Source: an uncultured Pseudomonadaceae bacterium
GTDB lineage: Bacteria > Pseudomonadota > Gammaproteobacteria > Pseudomonadales > Pseudomonadaceae
DNA: 9,271 bases
NCBI GenBank assembly: GCA_947630465.1
Contig: CANRHT010000253.1
Span: forward strand, 1-9,271
Reading direction: 5' to 3'
In this document: positions 1 to 6,323 of the stretch, in pieces
Position numbering within the stretch: position 1 is the first letter of the stretch
Layout of the letters: the number at the start of each line of letters is the position of its first letter
The notes under the pieces: model-generated
The model's database searches: none
What the model was told of the DNA's origin: nothing
What the model saw: the letters and a program-made list of their open reading frames with translations, nothing else
Program-made: the position numbers and the translations under genes

Positions 1-640
1 CTATAAAAGGTACTAAACTTAAAGCGATACCTGTTTCAAATTCACCTTTTCCAGTTTCTAGTGAAATTGCAGTTGTAATTGTTCTTGTATGATATTTTAT
101 ATTTCCACCAACCATCATAGAAATTCCAATTTCAGTGATAATTCTTCCATAAGCTGTCATTGCTGCTGTCATTAGACCAAATCTAGCTTCAACTAAAGTT
201 GTTAATAAAATTTGATATGGTTTTGCACCCAAACCTTTTAAAGATAGATATAATCTTTTATCTGTTGATTCAACTTGAGCAGCTGTTAATGCAATAATTA
301 TAGGTAAACCTAAAAAAATCTGCCCTATAATTATTGCTTTTTGAGTAAATAGTAGATTATACTCTCCAAAAGCTCCTGCTTGTGATAGAGTTGTATATAC
401 AAGAAGTCCTATTACAACTGTAGGAAATGCCAAAAATGTATCTACAATAGTTTTTATTACCGTTTTTCCTTTAAATTGATAATAACCTAGTAAAAATCCC
501 AAAGGAAGTCCTAGTATTAGACTAATTAATATTGACCAAGAAGAAACTGTAATAGTAACAATTATTGCAGAATATACACTATCATTTCCACTAATTAAAA
601 GCTCAATAGCCTCTTTAAAACCATCTACTAATAAACTCAT
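1..640 (-). CDS. tupB: TupB-type tungstate ABC transporter permease (3' end cut by window edge)
   Basis: Membrane permease of a tungstate ABC importer, expected to pair with TupA and an ATPase lying beyond the left edge. The frame opens at the ATG at 640-638 (protein MSLLVDGFKEAIELL...) and stays open for 213 codons to base 2, so only a short C-terminus is missing. Long hydrophobic segments are visible, for example around SSWSILISLILGLPLGFLLG and around TFLAFPTVVIGLLVY. The cytoplasmic EAA-type loop for docking the ATPase is seen near residues 155-185 (MTAAMTAYGRIITEIG), followed by MMVGGNIKYHTRTITTAI, typical of the Tup/Wtp-like permease family. It starts 25 bases after the tupA stop. The nearest Shine-Dalgarno-like run (AGGAAA) is unusually far, about 12-14 bases, so initiation may be weak or coupled to tupA. 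Family assignment is firm; tungstate rather than molybdate specificity rests on the TupA neighbour. Confidence 0.9.
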   Translation of the reverse strand, partial: MSLLVDGFKEAIELLISGNDSVYSAIIVTITVSSWSILISLILGLPLGFLLGYYQFKGKTVIKTIVDTFLAFPTVVIGLLVYTTLSQAGAFGEYNLLFTQKAIIIGQIFLGLPIIIALTAAQVESTDKRLYLSLKGLGAKPYQILLTTLVEARFGLMTAAMTAYGRIITEIGISMMVGGNIKYHTRTITTAISLETGKGEFETGIALSLVPFI

Positions 641-665
641 ATTTACTTACTATTTCCTATTTGTA

Positions 666-1475
666 TTATTTTGCATTTGGTATAAATAGTGGTTTATTCA
701 AAAGTTTAAAATCTCCTATAAACTTTTGTGTGTCGGCACTAACTAGCCAATCAGAGAATTTTTTTGCTAATTCATCTTGAACTTTTGGACATTTATCTTT
801 ATTTACAGGAATAACACTATATTGATTAAATAGTGAATTATCATTTTCAACAATAATTTTCATTGTATTTGAATCACCTTTTTGTGACTCATACTTAATC
901 CAAGTTCCTCTATCTGTTAATGTATACCCTTCTTTTTCAGCAGCCATATTTAGTGTAATAATCATTCCTTGACCAGATTGAATATACCACTTATCTTTTT
1001 CAGGTGTTACATCACTAACATTTTTCCACATCTCTAGCTCTTTTTGATGAGTTCCTGATTTATCACCTCTACTAATAAAGTTTGCTTGTTTCTCTTTAAT
1101 TGTTTTAAATGCTTCTTGAGTAGTTTTTCCTTCAACTTTAGCTGGATCTTTTTTTGAACCAACAATAACAAAGTCATTATACATAACCTCTTTTCTATCT
1201 TTACCAAAACCAGCTTCTACAAACTTTTTCTCAGCTTCTGGAGCATGAACCAAAAGAACATCAACGTCACAATTTTCACCCATTTTTAAGGCTTTACCTG
1301 TTCCTGTTGATACCCATTTTAACTCTATTCCTGTATCTTGCTTAAATTTTGGGGCTAAACTATCCAATAATCCTGTATCTTCAGTACTTGTTGTTGTTGC
1401 CATCATTAAACTATTTGCAAATAATCCACTAGCTATTACTACGCTAAAACCTAAACCTGCTAACAATTTTTTCAT
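666..1475 (-). CDS. tupA: Tungstate-binding periplasmic protein TupA
   Basis: Periplasmic substrate-binding protein that captures tungstate for TupB. The 269-residue product starts with a Sec signal peptide (KK, hydrophobic stretch to about residue 18, likely cut after FANS or GLFA near residue 20) with no lipobox cysteine. The TupA oxyanion-binding signatures are all present: TTTSTEDTGLL (27-37), STGTGKAL (56-63), SRGDKSGTH (135-143) and a later TDRGTW. This set separates TupA from the ModA/WtpA families. Two cysteines (residue 69 and KDKCPK near the C-terminus) could form a disulfide in the mature protein. The ATG at 1475-1473 follows a strong AGGAG with 6-base spacing, and the gene lies 16 bases after moeA, so it is very likely cotranscribed. 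Its place in a formate dehydrogenase cluster suggests the enzyme is supplied with tungsten; that link is inference. Confidence 0.95.
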   Translation of the reverse strand: MKKLLAGLGFSVVIASGLFANSLMMATTTSTEDTGLLDSLAPKFKQDTGIELKWVSTGTGKALKMGENCDVDVLLVHAPEAEKKFVEAGFGKDRKEVMYNDFVIVGSKKDPAKVEGKTTQEAFKTIKEKQANFISRGDKSGTHQKELEMWKNVSDVTPEKDKWYIQSGQGMIITLNMAAEKEGYTLTDRGTWIKYESQKGDSNTMKIIVENDNSLFNQYSVIPVNKDKCPKVQDELAKKFSDWLVSADTQKFIGDFKLLNKPLFIPNAK

Positions 1476-1491
1476 ATTTTTCTCCTAATTT

Positions 1492-2739
1492 TTAATTTAA
1501 AATATCTGTATTCTCTTCAAAATAAATACCATTTAAATCAAGAATTTTTACCTCTTGTTCTGATTGTATATTTGAAGTAGAAGCATTTGTTACCAAAATT
1601 GAATTACTCTTATAAAAAGCTGTAATCATTCCAGAACCATAATTGTTGTTATCTGTAACATAAAAATTACCATTTTGAACTCTTCCTAAAACTATATTTA
1701 CCCTCCCTTTTTTTGTTTTAAAACTACTTTGGTTTATAGCTTTTATATAACCGTGATAAAAAGCATTTTCACCTTGAAGTTTTTTTAACATTGGAATTAC
1801 AAATAGATTTATATTTACCATTGCTGTTAGTGGATTTCCAGGAAGACAAATTACCAAAGAAGAATCCATTTTCCCCATCATTATAGGACGACCTGGTTTT
1901 ACATTTACACCATGAAAAGCTACTTCTAATCCATTTTTTAAAAAAGCTTCTGCCATAAAATCAGCATCTCCCATAGAGATACCTCCACTTGTAATAATTA
2001 CATCATATTTTTTTAAACTATTTATAAAATTTATTGATTTTTCTAAATCATCTGGAATAACTCCACAATAAGTTGCATTAAAACCTTTTTCATTTAGTTG
2101 AGCAATAATTGCAAATGAGTTGCAGTTATATATCTCTTCATTTGAAGCTTTTTGCCATGGCTCTTTAAGTTCATTTCCAGTTGATAAAACAGCAATTGAA
2201 ATTTGCTTATAAACTTCAACCATAACTACTCCTTGGCTTGCAAGTAAAGCAATATGTGAAGAGTTTATTTTTTCCCCTTTTTTAATTAAAATATCCCCTT
2301 TTTTTAACTCTTCAGCTTCTAATCTTAAGTTTGAACCTTTTTTAATATCAGCAGGTATAGTTACACTATCTTCTGTAACATCTAAACAGTTTTCAATAGC
2401 AATAATAGTATCAGCATCTTTTGGTACCTTCGCACCTGTCATTATTTTATAACACTCATTTTTTTCAAGTAACTCATCACTACTTTTATCTTTATCACCA
2501 GCAAAAATAGCTCTTTTTATTTTTAAAGCTTGTCCTGCATCACTTGCTTTAAAAGCAAATCCATCCATAGCAGAGTTATCAAAAGCTGGAAGATTTTTTA
2601 CACATAAAATATCTTCACTTACAACTCTATTTATGGCAAAATTTATAGAAATAAATTCACTACTTAAAGTAGTATTTGACAATTCAAAACTCTTGTTAAT
2701 TGCTTCATTAAAATCTAAATAGTTTAATTTTTCAAACAT
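1492..2739 (-). CDS. moeA: Molybdopterin molybdenum/tungsten transferase MoeA
   Basis: Cytoplasmic enzyme that inserts molybdate (or tungstate) into adenylylated molybdopterin, the last common step of cofactor synthesis. The 415-residue length is normal for MoeA. Visible signatures are PAFDNSAMDGFAF (51-63, with Asp59 at the position of the essential Asp59 of E. coli MoeA), STGNEL (186-191), TSGGISMGDADF (250-261), VKPGRP (280-285) and CLPGNP (298-303), followed by a C-terminal beta domain. The ATG at 2739-2737 lies 2 bases after the NifS-like stop and has AAGGA five to six bases upstream, so translation is probably coupled. Location between a NifS-like gene and tupA makes a dedicated tungsten-inserting MoeA possible, since many tungsten users carry two MoeA paralogues. 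The sequence shows no residue I can use to decide between the metals. Confidence 0.95.
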   Translation of the reverse strand: MFEKLNYLDFNEAINKSFELSNTTLSSEFISINFAINRVVSEDILCVKNLPAFDNSAMDGFAFKASDAGQALKIKRAIFAGDKDKSSDELLEKNECYKIMTGAKVPKDADTIIAIENCLDVTEDSVTIPADIKKGSNLRLEAEELKKGDILIKKGEKINSSHIALLASQGVVMVEVYKQISIAVLSTGNELKEPWQKASNEEIYNCNSFAIIAQLNEKGFNATYCGVIPDDLEKSINFINSLKKYDVIITSGGISMGDADFMAEAFLKNGLEVAFHGVNVKPGRPIMMGKMDSSLVICLPGNPLTAMVNINLFVIPMLKKLQGENAFYHGYIKAINQSSFKTKKGRVNIVLGRVQNGNFYVTDNNNYGSGMITAFYKSNSILVTNASTSNIQSEQEVKILDLNGIYFEENTDILN

Positions 2740-2741
2740 TT

Positions 2742-3731
2742 TTATCCTTTATTTAATACTTTTATCTGTAAATATCTTTTTGAAATAAGATTAACAATTT
2801 TATCTATTTCACTAATTGAATAGCTTTTTTCAAAACTAAGTGTTATTGCATTTCTGCTAGTAAGTTCATCATAACCCATAGCTTGAATAACTCTTGAAGG
2901 TTTTGATAAACCTAAACTACACCCTTCTCCATTTGAAATTAAAATTTCATCTAAAGCTAAAGTTCTTATTAACTCTCTTGCTTTTATACCTTTAAGAGCA
3001 AAATGAAGTGTATATTCTAAGTTATTTTTATTGTCGATAAAATAATAAATATTATCTTTTAAACTATTTTCTAATTTTTCTTTAAAAATCTCTTTCATAC
3101 TATTTTCAAATTTTTGATTTTTCAAAGATTGAAAAATATTATTTAATGAAATTCCATCTTTTTCAAAAATAGCTTGTTCTTCAAATAAATTTTGATTAAA
3201 AAGTATTATTGATTTTGTTGAAAAACCAGTTAGTTTATATGAATCAAAATATATAACATCACTATTTTTATCAAAAGAGGCACTTGCATTTGAGATAATT
3301 TTTGCATCTGTTAGTTTTTTTACATTTTCTAAACTATTTTTATAAAAAGTATCAACTGTATATGATGACAGAAATAAAAAATCTATTTTTTGATCTTTTA
3401 ATTTATCTAAATTAACACTTCCATCTTTATTTAAATCTAAATATAAAATATCAAATCCAAGAGAGCAAAAAATTTCGCAAGCATCAATTAAACTTTGAGT
3501 TTCTCCAAGACTTACTGCAATTTTCCCTTGTTTATTTAATTGAAGTAATAGAGATAAAAAGCCACTCTTACAAAAAGAGAAGTAGTTTAAACTTTCAAAT
3601 GCAAAATCTTTTTTTAAACTATCTTCTAAACTAATATAATCTTCATTATTTGATAAAATATTCAAAGATAAACTATCTTTAATATGCAAGTTTTGCATAT
3701 TTTTATACTGCAAAAAGTTTAGTTTATACAC
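2742..3731 (-). CDS. Degenerate NifS/IscS-like (class V aminotransferase fold) protein
   Basis: A 329-residue divergent relative of cysteine desulfurases, shorter than the usual roughly 390-400. The clearest match is the C-terminus: SNGEGCSLGLSKPSRVIQAM (266-285) corresponds to the SSGSAC...PS catalytic-cysteine loop, making Cys271 the candidate sulfur carrier. DSYKLTG (163-169) corresponds to the PLP-lysine motif, making Lys166 the Schiff-base lysine. Other pocket positions differ from IscS: the stacking His appears as Gln79 (GETQ), the Asp that contacts the PLP ring nitrogen as Asn148 (SNASAS), the following Gln as Ala151, the His before the lysine as Tyr165, and the N-terminal YLDNAATT-type strand is absent. 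It may be a weak desulfurase, a selenium or sulfur relay, or non-catalytic. The GTG start at 3731-3729 is preferred because AAGGA lies about 9 bases upstream; the in-frame ATG at codon 12 has no ribosome binding site. The gene begins 2 bases after the ModE-like stop and carries a palindrome over codons 11-17. Confidence 0.75.
   Translation of the reverse strand: MYKLNFLQYKNMQNLHIKDSLSLNILSNNEDYISLEDSLKKDFAFESLNYFSFCKSGFLSLLLQLNKQGKIAVSLGETQSLIDACEIFCSLGFDILYLDLNKDGSVNLDKLKDQKIDFLFLSSYTVDTFYKNSLENVKKLTDAKIISNASASFDKNSDVIYFDSYKLTGFSTKSIILFNQNLFEEQAIFEKDGISLNNIFQSLKNQKFENSMKEIFKEKLENSLKDNIYYFIDNKNNLEYTLHFALKGIKARELIRTLALDEILISNGEGCSLGLSKPSRVIQAMGYDELTSRNAITLSFEKSYSISEIDKIVNLISKRYLQIKVLNKG
3681..3701. 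promoter_or_regulatory. Palindrome copy 2, inside 5' end of the NifS-like gene
   Basis: A 21-base inverted repeat with plus-strand outer arms AATATGCAA and TTGCATATT around a 3-base centre. It differs at only one base from the palindrome at 5297-5317. It lies 30-50 bases inside the NifS-like frame, so it is constrained by coding as well. On the minus strand a TATAAAA run (3707-3701) sits directly upstream of and overlaps its edge by one base, which could be a -10 element with the palindrome over the start point. Candidate operator for a dimeric regulator; which protein binds is unknown. Confidence 0.55.
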
Positions 3732-3733
3732 TT

Positions 3734-4096
3734 TTATTTATCCTTTATTTTTATTAAATCTTCACTTAAAAAAAGTTCATTAAATCTCTTTTTTGAGTAC
3801 TCTTTTATATCTTTGTCTAAAATCTCATAAAGTTCTATCAGCTCTTTTGCTTTAGTAGTTAGTTGTGAACCACTATCAACAGCTCTTCCTTTTTTTGTAA
3901 CAACTAAACTATCTTCAATAAACTCTTCAAGGATTTTTATATGACTCCAAGTTTTTTTATAGTTCATATTTAAATTTTTTGAAGCATCACTAATTGAACC
4001 TGTTTTTTCAATCTCTTTTAAAATCTCTGTTTTTCCACTTCCAAAAATAAGATTTTGCTTATTATCTTCAATCCAAATTTTAACTTTGATTTCCAC
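3734..4096 (-). CDS. ModE-like winged-helix regulator lacking the molybdate-binding domain
   Basis: A 120-residue protein equivalent to the N-terminal DNA-binding and dimer domain of ModE. Residues 18-80 (FGSGKTEILKEIEKTGSISD, then ASKNLNMNYKKTWSHIKILE) match the ModE winged helix, including the SISxAxK...SYKxxW pattern (here NYKKTW). GSQLT and AKELIELYE follow the ModE layout of the wing end and linker helix. The TOBE/MOP domains that bind molybdate or tungstate in E. coli ModE are absent, as in one-domain ModE-like proteins known from Campylobacter. The predicted role is a repressor or regulator of metal transport or formate dehydrogenase genes; how it senses metal is not apparent. The start is a GTG at 4096-4094 with AAGGG about 7 bases upstream, overlapping the previous gene by 17 bases, so translation is likely coupled. 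The charged tail (IKIKDK) ends 2 bases before the NifS-like GTG. Confidence 0.85.
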   Translation of the reverse strand: MEIKVKIWIEDNKQNLIFGSGKTEILKEIEKTGSISDASKNLNMNYKKTWSHIKILEEFIEDSLVVTKKGRAVDSGSQLTTKAKELIELYEILDKDIKEYSKKRFNELFLSEDLIKIKDK

Positions 4097-4505
4097 TTTT
4101 AAGCCCTTTTTTTTCTCTAAAACATCCTAGTTGGCAATAACTTACTTCAATATCAGAGTTTTTAACAGTTGATCCAACTATTTTTAAAGATGAACTCTTT
4201 GCTTCTTGCCACAAATCTATACAAGGAATTCTTTGCTCTTTATAACTATTTTTTAATCTATTATAAATCTCTTCATCTTTAGCTAAGAAATCTAAAGAGC
4301 CAAATACTCCAAGCTCACAATCTGTTATTTTAATGCCTAAAGATTTTGTAATCGCACTCATATCTTTAGCTTCAACTTTGATTTTTTTAGCTACTTTAAA
4401 TGCCTTTAAACAAGATAGTTTTTTATTCTCATCAAGATTTTCAAAAACTATTCTTTTTTGCTCATCACTCAAATTAAAATCTAATTTATCATCAATACTA
4501 GACAT
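4080..4505 (-). CDS. Unrecognised 141-aa protein with two cysteine-bearing repeats
   Basis: I do not recognise a characterised family. The protein is soluble, with no signal peptide or membrane segment. It contains two copies of a module of about 40 residues: residues 30-69 (SCLKAF...AKK...IKITDCELGVFG) and 93-130 (PCIDLW...EAK...IEVSYCQLGCF). In each, a cysteine opens a helix (Cys32, Cys95) and a second cysteine follows 29-31 residues later (Cys63, Cys124) in the pattern C-x-L-G-x-F. The second copy adds Cys128, making CQLGC. Five cysteines in a small cytosolic protein suggest metal binding or sulfur/selenium handling, but this is inference. The ATG at 4505-4503 is preferred because GGAAGA lies 4 bases upstream. 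A GTG four codons earlier would place that sequence inside the gene. It overlaps the end of fdhD by 8 bases and the start of the ModE-like gene by 17, so it belongs to this maturation unit. Confidence 0.8.
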   Translation of the reverse strand: MSSIDDKLDFNLSDEQKRIVFENLDENKKLSCLKAFKVAKKIKVEAKDMSAITKSLGIKITDCELGVFGSLDFLAKDEEIYNRLKNSYKEQRIPCIDLWQEAKSSSLKIVGSTVKNSDIEVSYCQLGCFREKKGLKSGNQS

Positions 4506-5286
4506 CAATTCTTCCACTGTGAGTATAAAGATTCATCTTTTTACCTCTTGCAAATCCAATAAGTGTAAGACCATGTTTATGCGCTGTTTGAACACCCAAA
4601 TAAGTTGGTGCTGTTCTTGATACAACTATTGGAATTTTGTGCATCACAGCTTTTGTAACCATCTCTGAACTTAATCTTCCACTTACAAACAAAATTGATT
4701 TTGTTGTATCAAGACCTTGCAGTTTACACTTTCCAATTGCTTTATCAATAGCGTTGTGTCTTCCAATATCCTCAGCTGTTACAGTTGTTCCATCAAGCAA
4801 ATAAATCATAGCTTTATGAACACAACCTGTTAAGTTATAAAGTTCACTCTCTTGATAAAACTTTTTAACTTCAGTATAAATAGTTTCTGGTTTTATTTTA
4901 AAAGCAGTTTGATTAAATGGGATTTCTAAACTTCCTTCAATATTTCCAGTAACTCCTCCACCACAACCACTTACTAAAGTCTTCTCTTTATATAAATTTT
5001 GTAGTGAGTTTTCATCTATTTTTGCTTTTACATCTACTCTTAATCCATCAGCACTAACTGTAAGCTCTTCTATGTCAGCAATAGAAGAGATTACATTCTC
5101 ACTCATTAAAAAACCAATTGCATGGGCATCTTGGTCTTTTGGGATTGTCATCATAGATATAGCTTTTTCTCCATTTAAATAAAGGTTTAGACGTGCTTCT
5201 TCAATTGTCACGTCTTCAACCATATTGGCTTCATTTTCTATAAGTTTGTCAATAATTACGGTTTTTAAATATTTGCTATTATCCAT
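4498..5286 (-). CDS. fdhD: Formate dehydrogenase maturation sulfurtransferase FdhD
   Basis: Cytoplasmic protein that passes sulfur from a cysteine desulfurase to the bis-MGD cofactor of formate dehydrogenase, a step needed for activity. The 262-residue length is usual. Family signatures include HAIGFLMSENVI (55-66), EDIGRHNAIDKAIG in the middle, SGRLSSEMVTKAV, and SRTAPTYLGVQTAHKHGLTL followed by GFARGKKMNLY near the C-terminus. The CxxC loop of E. coli FdhD appears as SGCGGG, so only one cysteine (Cys108) remains. Another cysteine, Cys155, sits in TGCVHKA where many members have a glycine. The ATG at 5286-5284 has AAGGA about 6 bases upstream, and a palindrome ends one base before that ribosome binding site. 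It lies 71 bases after fdhC, the widest gap in the window, and overlaps the next gene by 8 bases, so a separate or attenuated expression unit may begin here. Confidence 0.95.
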   Translation of the reverse strand: MDNSKYLKTVIIDKLIENEANMVEDVTIEEARLNLYLNGEKAISMMTIPKDQDAHAIGFLMSENVISSIADIEELTVSADGLRVDVKAKIDENSLQNLYKEKTLVSGCGGGVTGNIEGSLEIPFNQTAFKIKPETIYTEVKKFYQESELYNLTGCVHKAMIYLLDGTTVTAEDIGRHNAIDKAIGKCKLQGLDTTKSILFVSGRLSSEMVTKAVMHKIPIVVSRTAPTYLGVQTAHKHGLTLIGFARGKKMNLYTHSGRIDV

Positions 5287-5296
5287 AGTTTTCCTT

Positions 5297-5317
5297 AATA
5301 TGCAAATTTTGCATATT
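5297..5317. promoter_or_regulatory. Palindrome copy 1, upstream of fdhD
   Basis: A perfect inverted repeat with arms AATATGCAAA and TTTGCATATT around a single central base. It lies 11-31 bases before the fdhD ATG and its proximal arm directly abuts the AAGGA ribosome binding site. Twenty of 21 bases are shared with the copy at 3681-3701, and on the minus strand the likeness continues for a few bases (TTAAGGA against TTAAAGA). A bound dimer here could block a promoter in the gap. As RNA the arms could fold next to the ribosome binding site. Both roles are inference. Confidence 0.6.
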
Positions 5318-5335
5318 TAAAATCTTTTTTTAAAT

Positions 5336-5359
5336 AGAAAAAGCCCTAAAGCTTTTCCT
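5336..5359 (-). terminator. Stem-loop just after fdhC, possible weak terminator or attenuator
   Basis: Read on the minus strand, AGGAAAAGC and GCTTTTTCT pair over 9 positions (one G-U) around the 6-base loop TTTAGG. The left arm begins within the fdhC stop codon. The 3' arm carries a run of five T, and the sequence after it is ATTTAAAAAAAG rather than a clean T tract, so it may terminate only partly. It separates the structural genes (fdhABC) from the maturation and supply genes. It could also protect the fdhABC transcript from decay. Confidence 0.5.
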
Positions 5360-6323
5360 ATCTTTTTAATAAATCTTTATCCTCTTCTAATACATCTGGT
5401 CTTATTTGCTCTAAGTACTCAATTGGCAATTTCCCAGTTATCACACCTGGAATATAACCTTTTACTGAAACAAAGTATGAATACACTGTTTCAAATGTAA
5501 AGAACGAAATAATTGCACTACCCATAAAATGGATAAATAGAATAAATCTTTTTATCTGAATAGTTTGTGCATGCGTTGCTGCATCTGGAAACATATACCA
5601 TATTATAAAACCACTTAATACAAGTAAAAAACCAAATGCAACATACATATAGTAGTTTATTCTATTCATAGGTTCATATTTTCCTCTTAAAAAGAATTTA
5701 TGCCATATTTTAGAACTAGGTCTTACAAAGTATTTATGATCTTTAAATGCAATAACTGTAACAATAAACCAAACTGGAATCCAAGCAACACCAACAACTT
5801 CATGTGTAGCTCTCATAAGTCTAGGAATATATCCTCCACCTGTCCAGTTTCCAAATGTTATTGAAAAACCAGTTATAAACAGATAAATCATAATTACAAT
5901 ATTTAATAAAAGAACAACTCTTTGAAAAAGTGAATAAACTTGTACTTTCTCATTTTCTCTTGTGATTTTAGCTTGTTTTCTACCTTTTGCAACAATAAAC
6001 ATTATTGTAAACAGACAAAATTCAAATAAAAATACCCAAGGAAGAAGATGTTGTCTCTCTTCAAATGCTCTTATAACTTCAGGAGCAATTGCATCATATC
6101 TAGGTCCAAAAAGACCTACTTCCATCTGTTGATACTGTGTTAAACTATCAAAAGGTACAATTTGTCCAGTAAAATTTCCTTTTAACATTTGCATTAAAAA
6201 TTGGTACACATAGTTTATATCAGCAATTGTTGCTAACCAAAAGTACCAATATGTTAAAAGCATGAACAAAAAGCCTACTATTAAGTAAGCTTTATATTCA
6301 CTTAGAAAACTTTTATTTTCCAT
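5358..6323 (-). CDS. fdhC: Formate dehydrogenase membrane cytochrome b (gamma) subunit FdhC
   Basis: Integral membrane subunit that anchors FdhAB and carries electrons through haem to menaquinone. From the chosen start the protein has 321 residues and about six membrane segments: roughly 11-33, 93-112, 137-154, 176-193, 225-244 and 259-283. That is two more than the 217-residue E. coli FdnI, placed at the N-terminus with an extra loop at 34-92. The C-terminal half resembles FdnI: RATHEVVGVAW (His174), GFIIWYMF, KRFILFIHFMG (His265), then SVKGYIPGVITGKLP. His174 and His265 align with one haem ligand pair; the second pair appears substituted (Leu138 and Glu278/Thr279). I chose the ATG at 6323-6321, overlapping fdhB by 11 bases, with GGGAT upstream. 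A start at 6362 would add 13 polar residues and overlap fdhB by 50 bases. Confidence 0.9.
   Translation of the reverse strand: MENKSFLSEYKAYLIVGFLFMLLTYWYFWLATIADINYVYQFLMQMLKGNFTGQIVPFDSLTQYQQMEVGLFGPRYDAIAPEVIRAFEERQHLLPWVFLFEFCLFTIMFIVAKGRKQAKITRENEKVQVYSLFQRVVLLLNIVIMIYLFITGFSITFGNWTGGGYIPRLMRATHEVVGVAWIPVWFIVTVIAFKDHKYFVRPSSKIWHKFFLRGKYEPMNRINYYMYVAFGFLLVLSGFIIWYMFPDAATHAQTIQIKRFILFIHFMGSAIISFFTFETVYSYFVSVKGYIPGVITGKLPIEYLEQIRPDVLEEDKDLLKR

Noticed and set aside
1..640. Molybdate permease ModB instead of TupB
   Set aside because: The partner binding protein has the TupA signatures (TTTSTEDTG, TGTGKAL, RGDKSGTH) and the loop sequence MMVGGNIKYHTRTITTAI is of the Tup type.
3696..3698. ATG at codon 12 as the main start of the NifS-like gene
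   Set aside because: No ribosome binding site precedes it, while the GTG at 3731 has AAGGA at good spacing and sits 2 bases after the previous stop.
4506..4517. GTG start four codons upstream for the 141-residue protein
   Set aside because: The GGAAGA ribosome binding site lies between it and the ATG at 4505, so the ATG is the better start.
4333..4620. Plus-strand open frame of 95 codons
   Set aside because: It lies antisense to the 141-residue gene and fdhD, is rich in Ser/Leu/Phe as expected for a shadow frame, and matches no family I know.
5297..5317. Palindrome as the intrinsic terminator of fdhC
   Set aside because: Its arms are AT-rich, no T tract follows, and it adjoins the fdhD ribosome binding site; a protein-binding site fits better.
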